Origin: Sialis fuliginosa
Lineage: Eukaryota > Arthropoda > Insecta > Megaloptera > Sialidae
Length of the DNA: 64,000 bases
Reading direction: 5' to 3'
Assembly (NCBI GenBank): GCA_961205875.1
Contig: OY540814.1
Span: forward strand, 23,442,151 to 23,506,150
Part shown: positions 47,601 to 60,300 of the stretch, piece by piece
Numbering within the stretch: position 1 is the first letter of the stretch
Layout of the letters: the number at the start of each line of letters is the position of its first letter
Translations under genes and position numbers: made by a program
The notes under the pieces: model-generated
What the model was told of the DNA's origin: nothing
What the model saw: only the letters and a program-made list of their open reading frames with translations
Databases searched by the model: none

Positions 47601-49365
47601 TTAAGACGCCTGTACCGCTTCCTCCGAAACCAAGTCACATGATACCCGGTTACACGAAACCACTGATTACTTACTGCACGTTACCCGGAGGTATAAATTA
47701 CTTGTACATTCGGAAACCTGGTCCTCCCGTTCCTTTAATATCTGCAATGAACTATGACGAGTATGTAAGTACGAATACTAACTACAGTTATACTTGTCCT
47801 CAGTACCTCGACCCTTTTGTAAATTTATTACAATACTTCTGAAACTTCGTGAGTGGCTTCTTTTTGACGAATCTAACAACTTTTTTATTTGTGAAAATTC
47901 TTAAAAATGGGACATTTTTGAACGTGCAACCGCGGGATCTTTCGAACGGCGGACTGGAAAAACGGCCCAAGATATTTGTCAGACAAAATGACCAATGGAT
48001 TGTAAAAATAATTATTTAATTAGTTAGCTGGTAATAAACTATAATAACCTCATTATTTTGACATGTTAAAGGTGGGAAACTAGGTGATACCCCACTATTT
48101 TTGTCCGACTTTTATTTTCGTTTTTCTCACCATATTATCTTGGACCGAAAATCCAGTCAGCCGCCCGGAAGATTTCGCATCTGCACACTCGAAAATGCCC
48201 CGTTTTAAAGAATTTTCACAAATAAAAAAGTTGTTAGACTCGTCAAAACGAAGTTTCAGAAGTATGGTAATAACTTTACAAAAGGATCGAGGTACTGAGG
48301 ACTATACATCTCAAGTTAGAAATGTTTATTTAAATATTGATCATATTTCAGGGCCGTATCGTAAAAACAGGAAACTTAAAAAATTTTACTCACGGATATT
48401 TCCGAATACAGTTGAATAACAACAACATAGTCGAGACGATTACTTGTTTAGCGAAACACGTAAGTACAATCAGTGATTTAATGCAGGGCCGTACCTAGGC
48501 TGCATTAAAAATTAAAAATATTGATTTTGATCCTAAATACGACCATGATTGAATGCGTGAATTAACGTTTAATTAAATTACTCTTGCAGAAAATAGATGT
48601 GCAAAATATGATAAAACTGTATGGAAAACATGAACAGCTTTTAAATAATCTAATGCTACGATACAAGCTGGAAATGATTGTGGATTTGTACGAGTTCTTT
48701 AGGGAACCCTGGACTTGTGCTATATTCCATGATAAGTTCGAAAAGTTGCAAGAATCGAATATAAATAAATATTTATCACGTGATGTAAGTATTTTATTGA
48801 TAATGAAAATGTATTTTTTTAATTTAATTATTATTTTAATTCATTTTTCTACAGACTCATGAAAACTACCCATTCATTAGATCAATAATCCAGAAATTCC
48901 ATGAAAACTGTTGGAAACAGGTATATAATTTTTTTAAATTATACCTACTCATGGAAAAAATTTTGAAAAATTTATCTGCATTTTGAATTCAGTGCTATTT
49001 TATTTATTATAAGCTTTTTCATGGCAGAATTTGACTAAAAAGTGTAGAAATTCGGTTGCTATGAATCTATACATGTGGCGGTCTCTACCGTCTAAAACTA
49101 AAATTTGTGTACCAACTTATATTTGTTTACAGATGTACCAACTTATATTTATATTAACTATCGTTTCAGTTCTCGTTTATCAACAAAAAATTGCATTTTT
49201 TTTCATCAAATTTTATTTTAGTTATCGAATGATCAGAAATCAGAACTTCTTGAACTTTACACAGAATCTGAGGAAAAAGCCGAAATTGAAAATTCATTAT
49301 TGAAATTTATTATAAAACATACTCATGCATTGCCTGTTTATGAACTTCCAAAATTAGAAAATTGA
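35661..49365 (+). CDS. CFAP61: Cilia- and flagella-associated protein 61 (25 exons)
   Basis: CFAP61 belongs to the calmodulin- and spoke-associated complex at the base of radial spokes in motile axonemes and is needed for sperm flagella. Exons: 35661-35809, 35875-36013, 36514-36542, 36626-36786, 36853-36973, 37759-37891, 38510-38679, 38783-38882, 39711-39861, 40557-40771, 41961-42031, 42085-42267, 42800-43013, 43176-43426, 44217-44414, 44878-45006, 45064-45179, 45619-45963, 46470-46675, 47606-47764, 48352-48459, 48590-48784, 48855-48920, 49028-49108, 49222-49365. The product is 1277 residues; human is about 1240. The N-terminal half is acetyltransferase-like (LKETYGEFYISEIIAQ; ALSPIFQKHARFFLREMLRL). 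The second half is Rossmann-like, with IIIVGAS at 677-683, LMCGQQFP, and a second nucleotide-fold strand near 850-863. The C-terminal YGKHEQLLNNL block is very characteristic. Exon 2 could also end at 36009 with a stronger donor, but then the frame breaks, so I prefer 36013. Exons 24-25 are the least certain. Many introns are filled by MITEs. Confidence 0.92.
36117..36404. mobile_element. MITE family B, copy 2 (internally deleted), in CFAP61 intron 2
   Basis: Left end GGCGGTATTGCGGTATGACG, right end GTCACACCGCAATACTGCC. About 288 bp, against about 620 bp for copy 3. Confidence 0.75.
36984..37702. mobile_element. MITE family F, copy 2, in CFAP61 intron 5
   Basis: TTGAAATATTAACGGGACAC and CAATCTGTTCTTTGTGA on the left are mirrored by AAAGAACAGATTGAG and TAATATTTCAA on the right. 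It matches the larger copy at 56739-57739 and starts about 10 nt after the donor. Confidence 0.7.
37928..38490. mobile_element. MITE family E, copy 1 (TTAA target), in CFAP61 intron 6
   Basis: The element runs from TTAAGGAGGAAAGCTACTGT to ACATTGGCTTTCCCACTTAA. TTAA at both ends suggests piggyBac-type insertion. It fills 563 of 618 intron bases. Confidence 0.78.
39871..40494. mobile_element. MITE family B, copy 3, in CFAP61 intron 9
   Basis: TTAA at 39871-39874 is followed by GGTAGTATTGCGGTCTGACG; the right end is GGCGTCACACCGCAATACTGC. Terminal repeats and TTAA point to a piggyBac-like MITE. About 620 of the 695 intron bases. It begins 13 nt after the exon end. Confidence 0.82.
40792..41918. 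mobile_element. MITE family C, copy 5, split by palindromic element D
   Basis: The left half CAGAAAGGGTCTTATTTTAC runs to about 40877; the right half runs from about 41784 to GAGACCCTACTG. The 40878-41783 palindrome interrupts it, so element D inserted after family C. It lies in CFAP61 intron 10. Confidence 0.75.
40878..41783. mobile_element. Long palindromic element D, copy 2, in CFAP61 intron 10
   Basis: About 906 bp and the reverse complement of the 10230-11119 copy. A unique flank of about 150 bp is followed by a palindrome with arms of about 350 bp centred near 41405. The matching total length supports these boundaries. Confidence 0.85.
43438..43648. mobile_element. MITE family H, copy 2, in CFAP61 intron 14
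   Basis: GGGGTATTAATTCTGTACTA and GTATCTATGGAATTTAGAGC match 11850-11910 of copy 1. It is shorter than copy 1 and starts about 11 nt after the donor. Confidence 0.72.
43653..44180. mobile_element. MITE family A, copy 4, in CFAP61 intron 14
   Basis: TACTGCCACCAGTCTTGGCC at the left and GTCCAAGACTGGTACCAGTA at the right. It directly follows a family H copy, as at 11800-12467. Confidence 0.78.
46687..47042. mobile_element. MITE family E, copy 2, in CFAP61 intron 19
   Basis: The element runs from TTAAGGGGAGAAGCCAATGT to GTCACAGTGCCTTTCCCCTTTAA. TTAA is at both ends. It starts 11 nt into the intron. Confidence 0.75.
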
Positions 49366-49404
49366 TTGTTGTATACATTTTTATTATATTATTATTTATT
49401 TTAT

Positions 49405-49410
49405 AATAAA
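49405..49410 (+). terminator. Poly(A) signal AATAAA of CFAP61
   Basis: AATAAA lies 40 bp after the TGA at 49363-49365 in a T-rich context. It gives a very short 3' UTR. Confidence 0.6.
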
Positions 49411-50985
49411 CTTATTTTTGAATAATATGCTTTATTAAGTAATATAATTAATAAATTATATAATGATAATAAAATAATGCTAGAACTTATTTAGATTGTG
49501 TATTTCACGGGCTTATTTGTACACATCACCACTTGAAATTGATTATGTATTATTTTTAATGACAGATAGTGTAAAATAGCACATACCTTATTGAACTCAT
49601 TGACAGGAAAATGATGATTCCAAAGGGAGATATACGGCACCTCTTTATGGCTTGAACAATTAAACACTGTCTGATTGTTGTTCAGAGTTTTTAACATTCA
49701 CAACACGTCACACAATCACATATAAGTGGACACTATTTTTATTATGCCCACTACAACTATTTAAAACTTTTCAACTCAACGGAGAAAAAGACTGCGGGAT
49801 TAATACGTAATCTTGACAGTGAACAACGTACGTGGATTCTTATTTTATTAAAATATATTTCTGACAAACTAATAAGATACATCAATGGTCGTTCGGACTA
49901 TAATACAAGTACCATAAAATGTTCTAAATTATGGTAGAAAAAAAGTTTTTAATACAAATAATTTTTTTTTTAATTAATCACTCGGAGCTGAACCGAAAAC
50001 CGGAAAAACTGTTATTTTTTTCGGAACGAAAACCGGAACCGAACCGAAATATATTTTTTTACTCGAATCAGAACGAAAACCTAAACGAAAAAAATAACGG
50101 TTCGAAACCCTGCAAAATACACTAAAATTACTTGTACATTTATCATAGGATCAACCGTTATCGAGAAATATCGATAAAAAGAAAATATTGTAGAACTTTA
50201 CTTAATACAGATGCTTCAAATTACACAAAATAAGCTTATAGTAGATAAAGTGAGACGTTTTGTATGTCCCTGCCGATATATCGGCACACAACATCTAAAG
50301 GGTTAATTAAAACCAATGGTGCTGGGAAGAAAACGACAGAGGTAAAATAAAATATAAAAATACATTTGAGAAAAAAATTATTTATTAAGTAAAATAATTA
50401 TTGGCAGTTTGTATAATACAATTATAAATACAAATCGATATCATGCAATTAACTCTTCAGCAAAATGATATTGCGTTAATATTAGTTAATTATGTAATTC
50501 TCTATGATTGACTTGGGTTAATTGCAAAATATACACATAAAGATTTAAGTGCATAAATCAGCCTAAACAAACTATATATATTATTAAAACATCAGTCATT
50601 AAAAACTAATAATTATAATAAATACAGCAAAATGCTATTTAATTATAAATAAATCACAAAATAGATAATAATTAAAATAGCACAACTTTACGCTGCACTT
50701 CACCGATATAATTTAAATATTTACTAAAATATAATAGCTATCCCTATTATTAAAATTTTAATATTTTATCACTTTACAATCGTACTCCAAAGATACATAA
50801 CCTCACTCGACAATGTCAGCTAATCAAACTAACTTGGAGTACATCTGTAACTCAAATTGTTATTGTATAAAATAATAAACATATGCTTCAATTTATTATA
50901 AGTTTGATTACTTATTTTTAACAATATCGGTAAATAGATTATGAATATTTTTGTTCAGGGATGTCTCTTGAATATTTTGTAGTTC
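49411..50985. other. Convergent intergenic interval after CFAP61
   Basis: AT-rich, with no supported gene. A short tandem-like ACCGAAAACCGG / ACCGAACCGAAA stretch is near 49990-50050. The 3' UTR of the minus-strand CoREST gene may reach into this region. Confidence 0.4.
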
Positions 50986-51476
50986 TTAAAAGGAATAGCC
51001 ATTGTGACGGAAAAAAAATCGTATTTTATGCATTTTTTTAATGTATACATATTCGAAAATATATAAAAAAAAATAAAACTCCGAAAATTGGCTGACAATG
51101 AGTTACAGTCAATTTAGTAAGAGCAGGTAACGCAACAGGTTATGACCCACAGAAAACTTTAAACACGTTTTTCTCAAAAAAACTTTTTTTGACCTTGTCC
51201 TAACAATTCCTCAAAGAGTAATGAAGTTTTTTTTCCGATAATCCATCTCAAAATTTCGATGGAACCATGGAGAAAAATATTTTTTTTGGTCGTCACATCG
51301 AGGCTCATAACTTTGTAAATTTTTAATATTTTTCATTAAAAATTGGTATTGAATAAGTTGAATACATACTTAATAAAATATCCTTTACTCAATCCTAAAA
51401 TAATTAGTTATACCTGTGAAAACAATTCCCAAACATTAACCATTTTTTGACCTGTCACATTGGCTTTCCTCCTTAA
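50986..51476. mobile_element. MITE family E, copy 3
   Basis: The element runs from TTAAAAGGAATAGCCATTGTGACGG to CACATTGGCTTTCCTCCTTAA, with TTAA ends and the family interior (CACATCGAGGCTCATAACTT). Confidence 0.75.
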
Positions 51477-52207
51477 ACTATCTGTCAATTTAGCAGCAGA
51501 ACTCTCAAGAAAGGCATCTCCGAACAATTTAAAAACGAAAACTAGACAAACATAAAGTGCCTATCGACTGGACTTACTTATATTTGTAAAAACAAGCCCC
51601 ATATTTATATATTACAAACTAATTGTTCAATACGCAATTATTATTATTTATACCTTAGAATATTTGTCATTAATTTTGATTACTGATTTTCAATTAAATT
51701 TAATAGCTAAATCTTATTATAAAATATGTTATTTCGAACAATCAAGGGGGGAGATTCATTTAGGCAACCAATTTATGTCAAAACTATTAATTCTACATAA
51801 TTAAAATCGTATGTGCATATTATTATATCTTTTAATTTTCAAAAATAATTTTTCTAAATATTTTAAAATGGCAGTTGACTGACATACACTTGCTTTAAAG
51901 ACGGTTTAGTTGTTCTACGGTGTATAACCTATTGTCTGCTACATTCATCAGAAACAACAAGTATTAGATATTTAAGACCCACACGTTCTATGTGAACCAA
52001 AAAAATACAAAAAAATTTAATGAAAAAATGTGTTTGTTTTTTTTTTATAAATTTCAAAGAACTTTAAGTTCACATAGAAGTTAATTATGTTATCTATAAG
52101 TGTGTAAAACTTCAAAATGATTGGTAAAATAGTTTTTGAGTTATCTTGTACAAGGTTTGGTTTTTAGAAAAACGTGTTTAAAGTTTAAAAGCACAAATGT
52201 TAAAGTT

Positions 52208-52432
52208 GATAACTCACAAGGGGACGTCACAGTTTATGGATGGAGGATTTCAGTTAGCTTTTTGAAGGTGAAACTAGATTCAAAATAAAGAGACACATGT
52301 TCGAGCATTTATTTTAATGCTCAATATTAATTACAATATTTAATTTTGAAAATGTGTCTTTTTATTTTTAATCTTGATTTACCTCCCAAAAGCTAACTGA
52401 AATCCTCCATCCATAAACTGTGATGTACCTTT
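52208..52432. mobile_element. Small MITE with about 45-bp terminal inverted repeats
   Basis: CACAGTTTATGGATGGAGGA plus TTTCAGTTAGCTTTT is mirrored by AAAAGCTAACTGAAA plus TCCTCCATCCATAAACTGTG. It is non-coding. Confidence 0.78.
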
Positions 52433-52934
52433 GTCAGTAGCTATAACTTCATAAGGACTGCCAATTTCGCTCTAAAATTTTAGGACGATATTCTACACAT
52501 ATTTTATGCCAAAAAAGGGCTATAAATAGATCTCCCCCTTAAATAATATGTTTATGTTTTCTCTCTCTCTCTATTATTTATAAAAATAAGAACTACATAG
52601 AGTACATTTAATTATTAATATTATGTACAAAATAAAACCGCAGTCAGTTAGCGTTGTTACATTTTACAGCCCAGCGTAAAATACTCCAATAACTAAAAAT
52701 CACTGTTCAATATATAATTCAAATAAATATGCGAGTTTCTGTTATTATTTTTACATAATTACGTTGACATGCACTTTTCTTTTATAAATTAACACCTATT
52801 GTATTTTGTATGGAATCATCATATTATAAAAATATTTTATGCGATATTATGCATAAAATCTATTGACTAAATTGTAATCTTCTAATCTTATAGAAAATAT
52901 AATTATTATTTAATACATTATCATTTTGTATATA

Positions 52935-53471
52935 CAGGTTGTCCCATTTTAAAACCTTCACACGAATATCTCATTTCAGATAGAAGCTAGCAGAAAATTT
53001 CAAGGAGGAAGTTAAATTATCTTAGGTTGAGGGATTTAAGGTCAATGTTTTTTTTAATAATTAGCAAAATTTGTAGAAACTTTTGGATTTTCATAAATTT
53101 TTTACTCGGAAACTAAAACTTTTAAGAAAAGTTACAAGAGATAAAAAATGCTTAACTTTAAACAAAGATTCTTACATAACATGCCTCTTGTGACTTCTCT
53201 TAAAAAGTTTTAGTTTCCGAGTAAAACATTTATTAAAATTCAAAAGTTTCTTCAAATGCTAATTCATTTTAAAAATTGAGATTTTTGAAAAAATAAGAGT
53301 TTCTTATTTTTCATGTAAAATAGGAATCTGCAAAAAAATATTGGTTTCTATAAAAAAAAGTTGACCTTAAAACCCTCAACCTAAGATAATTTTACTTCTT
53401 CCTTGAAATTTTCTGGTAGTGTCTTTATCTCAGGAGATATTCATATGTAGGTTTTAAAATGGGACACTCTG
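52935..53471. mobile_element. Palindromic mariner-type MITE (TA target)
   Basis: The left end CAGGTTGTCCCATTTTAAAA and right end TTTTAAAATGGGACACTCTG are flanked by TA. Most of the interior is also self-complementary (TTATCTTAGGTTGAGGG against CCCTCAACCTAAGATAA). Confidence 0.82.
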
Positions 53472-53885
53472 TATAATATACTATTATTATAAAATAATCT
53501 TTTTACTATAATTTTAATAAAAATCATACAAACGAAAAAAATATATAAGTATAAATATTTAATCAAAGCCACAAAAATTACATTTTTTAAAACAGGGGTT
53601 TCAATTTTTTTTAAACAATTTACCTATATTTATTTACACAATTAGCTGCATATTTATTTTAATAAACCGTAAACGCTTCAAAAAATTAAATCAAACAAAA
53701 ATCACAATTTACTAAAAATGATTTATCATAATCATTTAAAATAAATCTAAAAACAATTGACCCCCTTGTTTTAAAATCAGATTTATTATCATTAAACCTA
53801 CAACCAATAAATTTACCTAAAAACTATTAAAATAATAATAATAATATACTGGATCGATAAAGATAAAAATCTCTTGTTCTAACGA

Positions 53886-54130
53886 CACATACAACTCCGG
53901 AACTATACGTCACACAAACTTCACGACTGTCTTAAAACGTACGTTACATAATCTAGTTCTACTTATTTAAATTTCAAACCATTCCGACAAGAACTTTGTC
54001 ATTTACAGCTTTAACTACTAAACAATTCATCAGAATGATTTGAAATATAAATAAGTGTAAATAGATTACATAACGTACATATCAAGACTGAACTGGCGTT
54101 TGTATGACGTATAGTTCCGGAGTTGTATGT
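53886..54130. repeat. Imperfect inverted repeat close to the CoREST stop codon
   Basis: ACATACAACTCCGGAACTAT on the left is mirrored by ATAGTTCCGGAGTTGTATGT, with further pairing of ACGTTACATAATCT against AGATTACATAACGT. It is centred near 54010 and lies about 180 bp beyond the CoREST stop, probably in its 3' UTR. Confidence 0.8.
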
Positions 54131-54159
54131 CCGCCAAACAGAACTGTATCTGTATCAAC

Positions 54160-54192
54160 CAGATATATATAATATATATATATATATATAAT
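54160..54192. repeat. (TA)n tract
   Basis: An AT-dinucleotide run of about 30 bp between the inverted repeat and the CoREST stop codon. Confidence 0.8.
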
Positions 54193-54306
54193 AGTTAACG
54201 TAATCCTGTCATTATTTGCTTGTATAACAAGGGTTATATTTATCTATACAATATAAGATTCTTTAAGATCAAATGATAATTATACACGGGACTATCCGCA
54301 TTATCA

Positions 54307-57300
54307 TCACTTGGCTGCTTGCGCCGTTACATTTTCACTCTTTGTATTATTATCGGTTACTACATTATCTACTTCCATCGCTTCCCCGTTATTTTCTGTA
54401 TCCACATCCATTTTCTCTTCGCTATTTTCATTCGGGGCACTCACGATACCATGTTCTGCTTCGTATTCTTTTATTACATCGTCCAAGTTGTATCGGCGGC
54501 GATAATTCACAAAGAAACTACGTAAATGCGTCTCTGTTTTTGTTCCGATGATATCTGCTATTGCTTTGAAATCCTTACCGTATTTTCTGACACCTTCAAC
54601 AGCTAGCTGCAGTTCTTCTTGTGACCAGCGAGAGTTGATACGTCCGCCGCTTGTCTGTTGTTCAACTTGTTCTGGTCGAAGCTCGTCAACCGTGTCTCCT
54701 GATTTTAGTTTCAGTGCGCTGATTGTTTGTTTGTTTAACTGAACCTGAAAAATAAACAATCGGTTAGTTCACACAAGTAAGGTATCATTTAGACTAAATT
54801 TTAGCAGACAAAATTGGATAAGAAAAATAAGAATTTCAAGTTAAGCTGAAAATTTTAAATGAGATTTCAAATTAAAATTTATTTAAGAGGGGAAGCCACT
54901 GTGATGGGGAAAAAATCAATTTTTTTAAAGTATACACATTCAAAAATATGTATAAAAAAATTAAGTTAAAATTTTCCTGCCGTACAGTCAATTTAGAGAG
55001 AGCAGAGACCCTCAGAAAACTTTAAACAATTTTTTTCGACCTTGTCCCAGGGATTCCTCAAAAACTAATGAACAGATTTAAAAAAAAAATTCTTAATTTT
55101 CGTAATCGTCTGTGCGTAGCCGATATTTGAAATTTTGATATTTACTATTTTTTTAGACCGCTTGAACAAAAAAAATTCAAACCGTCGCCATTTTGTGAAA
55201 TTTAAAAAAAAAACGGCTCCGTACAACCATAGCTACATTCATGTCATAAAATATATATATTTTTTTCGATAATCCATCCTAAAATTTCGATGGAACTATG
55301 GAGAAAAATATTTTTTTGGGTCGTCACATCGAGGCTCATAACTTTGTAAATTTTTAATAATTTTCAATAAAAATTGGTATTGAGTAAGTTGAATATATAC
55401 TTAATAAAATGTCCTTTATTCGATCCTAAAATAATTAGTTATACCTGCGAAAAAAATTCCCAAACATTGACAATTTTTTTTACCCATCCCAGTGGCTTCC
55501 CCGCTTAAGAAACTACAACTCAAATATTTTTTTACTAGGGAGTCCATATTATTCCATTACCAGAAACGTTTACAAAACAACATTTCAACCACATTTATAA
55601 TCTCACTTTAACTTATCACAAAAAAATAATGTTAAAAAAAAAAACAGACAAAACCAGGTTTTCCACTACTAAATATTCTCGTTTTGTTTTTTTTAACTTG
55701 AAGCGTAATCACCAAAGAAACTATATAAATAATAAAAACCCTACACCTTAATAAAACACACGCATTCAATAAAACCAACTTATATGATATGTTTAAATCA
55801 AATATATCAAAATTATGGACTAAAATAAATCAATCAAACAAAATTAGCGATATTATGTCAAAAAAGCACACTTATAAATAACCAATTTAAAATTGATATC
55901 ACTTATATACATTTATTAGAGATATTCAAAAGCCAAAACAATTAACTCAACTTTAGGTATTTTTCAAAATTTCAATTTAACATCTTTTCATTTTTTATGA
56001 ACTTGGTTGTTTTTCCTTCTAAATAAAGTACATAACAAATTGATTCTCGGTTTCTGGGTATAGACACACACCCAGAGTCTGAGAATCAGCCAAACAAATA
56101 AAACTAACTTTTAGATAACATAACAGCGAGGCAACGGTCAGACAAACAAATCTTGTGTCTGCCCAGAGCCTCGAGAAAAAAAACATGACAAACATTAAAG
56201 ATACGACACAATAGTGAATTGTAACATCTACCAAAGTGCATCTGACTTTCGTATGACTTTCTTACTTGACGTTTTAGCGAGACTAGCTCGCGGTCCATCG
56301 CACGCAACACTAGGTCACCGTGAGTCGCCGCCGCCATGGCGACCAGATCGTCGTGGTTGATGTGCATGCCTCTTGGTGGCTTCCTGCTCTGTCTTGCGGC
56401 TGCCAAACTTCCCGCCCTTCTGCCACCGCCCAAACCAGGTCCAGATATAGGCCTCGACACGCCCGTACGTCTGTTTAATATATACCCCCGCCAGATATTG
56501 TAGTATAATGTTTACTTTATCAGTTATCAATTTAAATAGTTGTGTGTGTTTATAAATATGTCAACAAGAAACGGCAATCTTTTAAATGTATTGTTAACTA
56601 TTGCGCATAATACAAATACAATCATACCTTGCTCAATCAGTTCTCAAAGAAGATTTTTTTACTTTATTTGTATATTAAACATTCAATTAATTTGTTCAAA
56701 AGGTATGGTAATATTTAAAATACTTTGTATACATACATTAGGGTGTCTGTTGAAATTGAAATATTAATGGGACACCCCCTCAATCTGTTCTTTGCGAGGA
56801 AACCGCAAACTCAGCGTTGATAATCTATGCTCATTGCACTTTAAATTTAATGTGTATTTAAAACTTACTTTGTTGACTTTTTCTGGTAGATGGAAAATAT
56901 CCAGTGCCGGATAAAATCAGCGCGGGGCCTGTACCTAATGTTATAAAGAGGCCATTGGCAGTGGGGTCGCTATAGGGGGGAAGATGATTTCCAGAGCGGA
57001 AATCGATAGTCCCCACCCCTCGAATAAATGCCAATAGAATTATTTTTTGTACATTAGACGAGTGTCACCCCCTGTGAATTTTTTAACGACAGAAAAAATA
57101 TCAGTGGGCTCTATTTTTTTAATAAATTGGACGATTATCACCCTTTATATAAGTGACAATGACAAAGAAGTCAATTAATTCAATTTATTAGACATTTTAC
57201 CCCTTGTAAGCTTTAAATAACCAAAAAATGAGGTAAATAGGTTTTATTTTATTAACAAATGAGATGGGTGTCACCCAGGGCGTTTAATGTGGGCAAATTT

Positions 57301-60300
57301 AGAAAAATCGATTAAAAAAATCAAAGATCAGAGCTTTAAAAATAGATTTTTCGATTAAATCAAATCGAGATTGGAAACTCTAAAATTAAATTATTAATTA
57401 CTGTAGATTTGGACACTCCGTATCAATCAATGGACGGTAGATGGTAAATCCAATAAGATATATTTTTCCGAAAAGCCGCAGAAAATCGATTAAACAGAAA
57501 AATTTGTTATTCAACAAAAAATCAATTTTCTGCGGAGAAGAAATTTATAAATAAATTTCAAAAAAACTATAGTCTTCTTTAAAAAATTTTCAGCTACCAG
57601 AAAAAGTCATAACATACAAGAAAAAATTGAGAGAAAAGGAGGTAATATTTTGAGAAAAACATGAGTTTGCAACTACCTTATCACAAAGAACAGATTGAGG
57701 GGGTGTTCCATTAATATTTCAATTTCAGCAGACACCCTAGAATATACATACAGTAAATCCTCGCTGATCTAGAAATACTTAATTAAATCAGATTGATAAT
57801 TTGGATCGTTTTCAAGAGGACAAGATACGCCGTATAATATAAAAGTTTGCCAGTTCCTGTGACAACGGACTGATGTTTGTTATATAGCGTACCTCCAGTG
57901 CTGGAAACACGAGTGGCATAGTTGCTGTCCCCGGGATGTGACGTGGGTCAGAGAACACAGCACCCCACAGTTGCCACACGCGCCACCTCCCCCCTCCCCC
58001 TGCACACACACAGACATGTTAGATAGGCGCCCAAAGATATTCACAATGTTATCAGTGCACCAATTATAATGACAAAGCTGTGATATACATACAGGCTGCC
58101 TCATAAACATACCGGCAAACGTTCAGGAGTTGATGAGGACATTGAAACAATCGCTTTTTGTTTGTAAACTTATGTCCGCAAACCAACCGTTTTAGCAGTA
58201 GAGCAAAAGAAAGGAACCCGCATACAAGTTATCTTTTGGCTAAAATTGTTTGTAACTTGGAGAAATGATAGTTCATAAATTCTGCTCCAGGAGGCACTCA
58301 AATGTTTATATTTATCTCCTAAGTCCTAAAGGATCAACTTTCAGAAAATTTTGCGAAGGATGAAAAGTTCTCAGATCTAGTCAGCCAATATAAAAAATAT
58401 TTTTAATAATTTTTTATAACATTATTAATTTTATAAAAAGTGTCCAACCAAAAAACTAAAAAAGTGTTGCAAATTTTTCTAAAAGTTAATTAAAAATAAA
58501 TAATAACATAAAATCATGTATTAAACATAAAATGTTTCGTTGCGCCCATTAAACTTTTCATCAGCATACTTAAAACTATCATTGTCACAAAAAATTTCAA
58601 CCGAAATTTACGAGTAAAATTCATTACTAAACAAAAAGTGAATTTAGATTGGACAATATCACGAAGGAGCTGTCAGAAGAGGAAGAAATCCAGCTGACAA
58701 GAAATTTATTTATAAAAAAAAAAAAAAAACAAAAAGTGATTGTTTTGATTTCCTCTACAACTCCTGAAAGTTTGTCGGTATGTTTACGGGACATCCTGTA
58801 TATGTAGTGATGTCATCACAATTATTAGTAACAGGTAATGCTCTCATTTGTACCAATGGTTTCTTAACTAATTACACCAAAATTAGAAAGTATTATTCAT
58901 TAAATTACATACACCAAAGTTTAGATATCACTGATGTATGCCAATACAATTTAAGTTATCTCAAAACATTGAGACGATAATCTGAATATAAAGAGTAATT
59001 TACAACTAGTGTAAATAAAATTAACAGTAGATCGAGGATGTAATTTTACGCAAAAAGCCTTATGTGAACCTATGTATGTCTGGAAATTCATCGTGAGGGA
59101 GCTACAGTCTTTTGCCCAAAATTAGTGTTTATTTAATATCTAGAGAACCCATTGTGGTATAATTAGAAAATTTGATACAGGGATTGGTATTAATAAGTGT
59201 TATCGATTTCCAGTACTAAATAATAATAATTTATTTGATTTTTATCAAGTTTTTTTTGTTCTTGAATTTTACAGGTATATTTATACTAACTTTGTATCTT
59301 ATTTTTAATCATAGAACAAGAATATAAACTTATTTTGTGTAATTTTAAGCATCCGTATTAAGTAAAATTCTGCAGTACTTTCTTTTTTCGATATTTTTCG
59401 AAAACGGTTGATCTTATGAAAAATAACAAAGTATATTTTTGTTTCTTTTGTATCATATAATCTTCTATAAGAACCCAACTCAGGAAAAAATTCAAGAACA
59501 AAAAAAAACTTGATAAAAATCGGCGGGCCCACTGGTCCCATACACTCTTGGTCTAAATTATTATTATTTGATACTGGAAATCGATAACACTTATTAATAC
59601 CAAACCCTGTATCAAATTTCATAACTGTACCACAATGGGTTCTTTAGATATTAAAAAAAACACTAATTTTGGGCCAAAAATTGTAGCTTCCTCACGAAGA
59701 ATTTCCGGACATAGGTTCACATAACTTTTTTTGTTAAAAATTACATCGTCGATCTACTGTTAAATTTTTTTACACTAGTTGTAAATCAACCTGTATATAA
59801 ATCCAATGGGCATACAGAGCAAGCATTAAACCTGTAAAATGTACAAAATGAATGAATTTTAATTAACAAAGACGTACATGTTCAGTGGCGCGTTATACAG
59901 TACTCAAATTAAGCAAATGCTCAACTCAAAAGGGGGTAATGAAATTTTCAGATATTTTTTTTTCAAAAATTTCTCAACAAGACGGCCTCAAATTATTTTT
60001 TTCATAGCGCACCACTGTATATGTTATTAAATTGTATAATACATAATATAAAATGTATTATAATCTTAATAGATAATAAAAATGTCATATTTACTATTAT
60101 ATAAAAATTTAATCAGTACTTTTTTGCATTGTATAAATGTACGTTGAAATTACATTTTAAAGTTTGTTTTAAATGTCACATAAATTGGTTTTATTGTCTA
60201 TGTAAGCATCCCATTCACACACGAGATTATTGCCATAACATGAACGAAAGAGCAACATGCGAAATAAAGCACAGATAATGTCTTAAACTTATATAAGTTT

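Noticed and set aside
59305..59622. 105-residue minus-strand frame
   Set aside because: It lies within the arm and centre of palindromic element K and has no coding signature.
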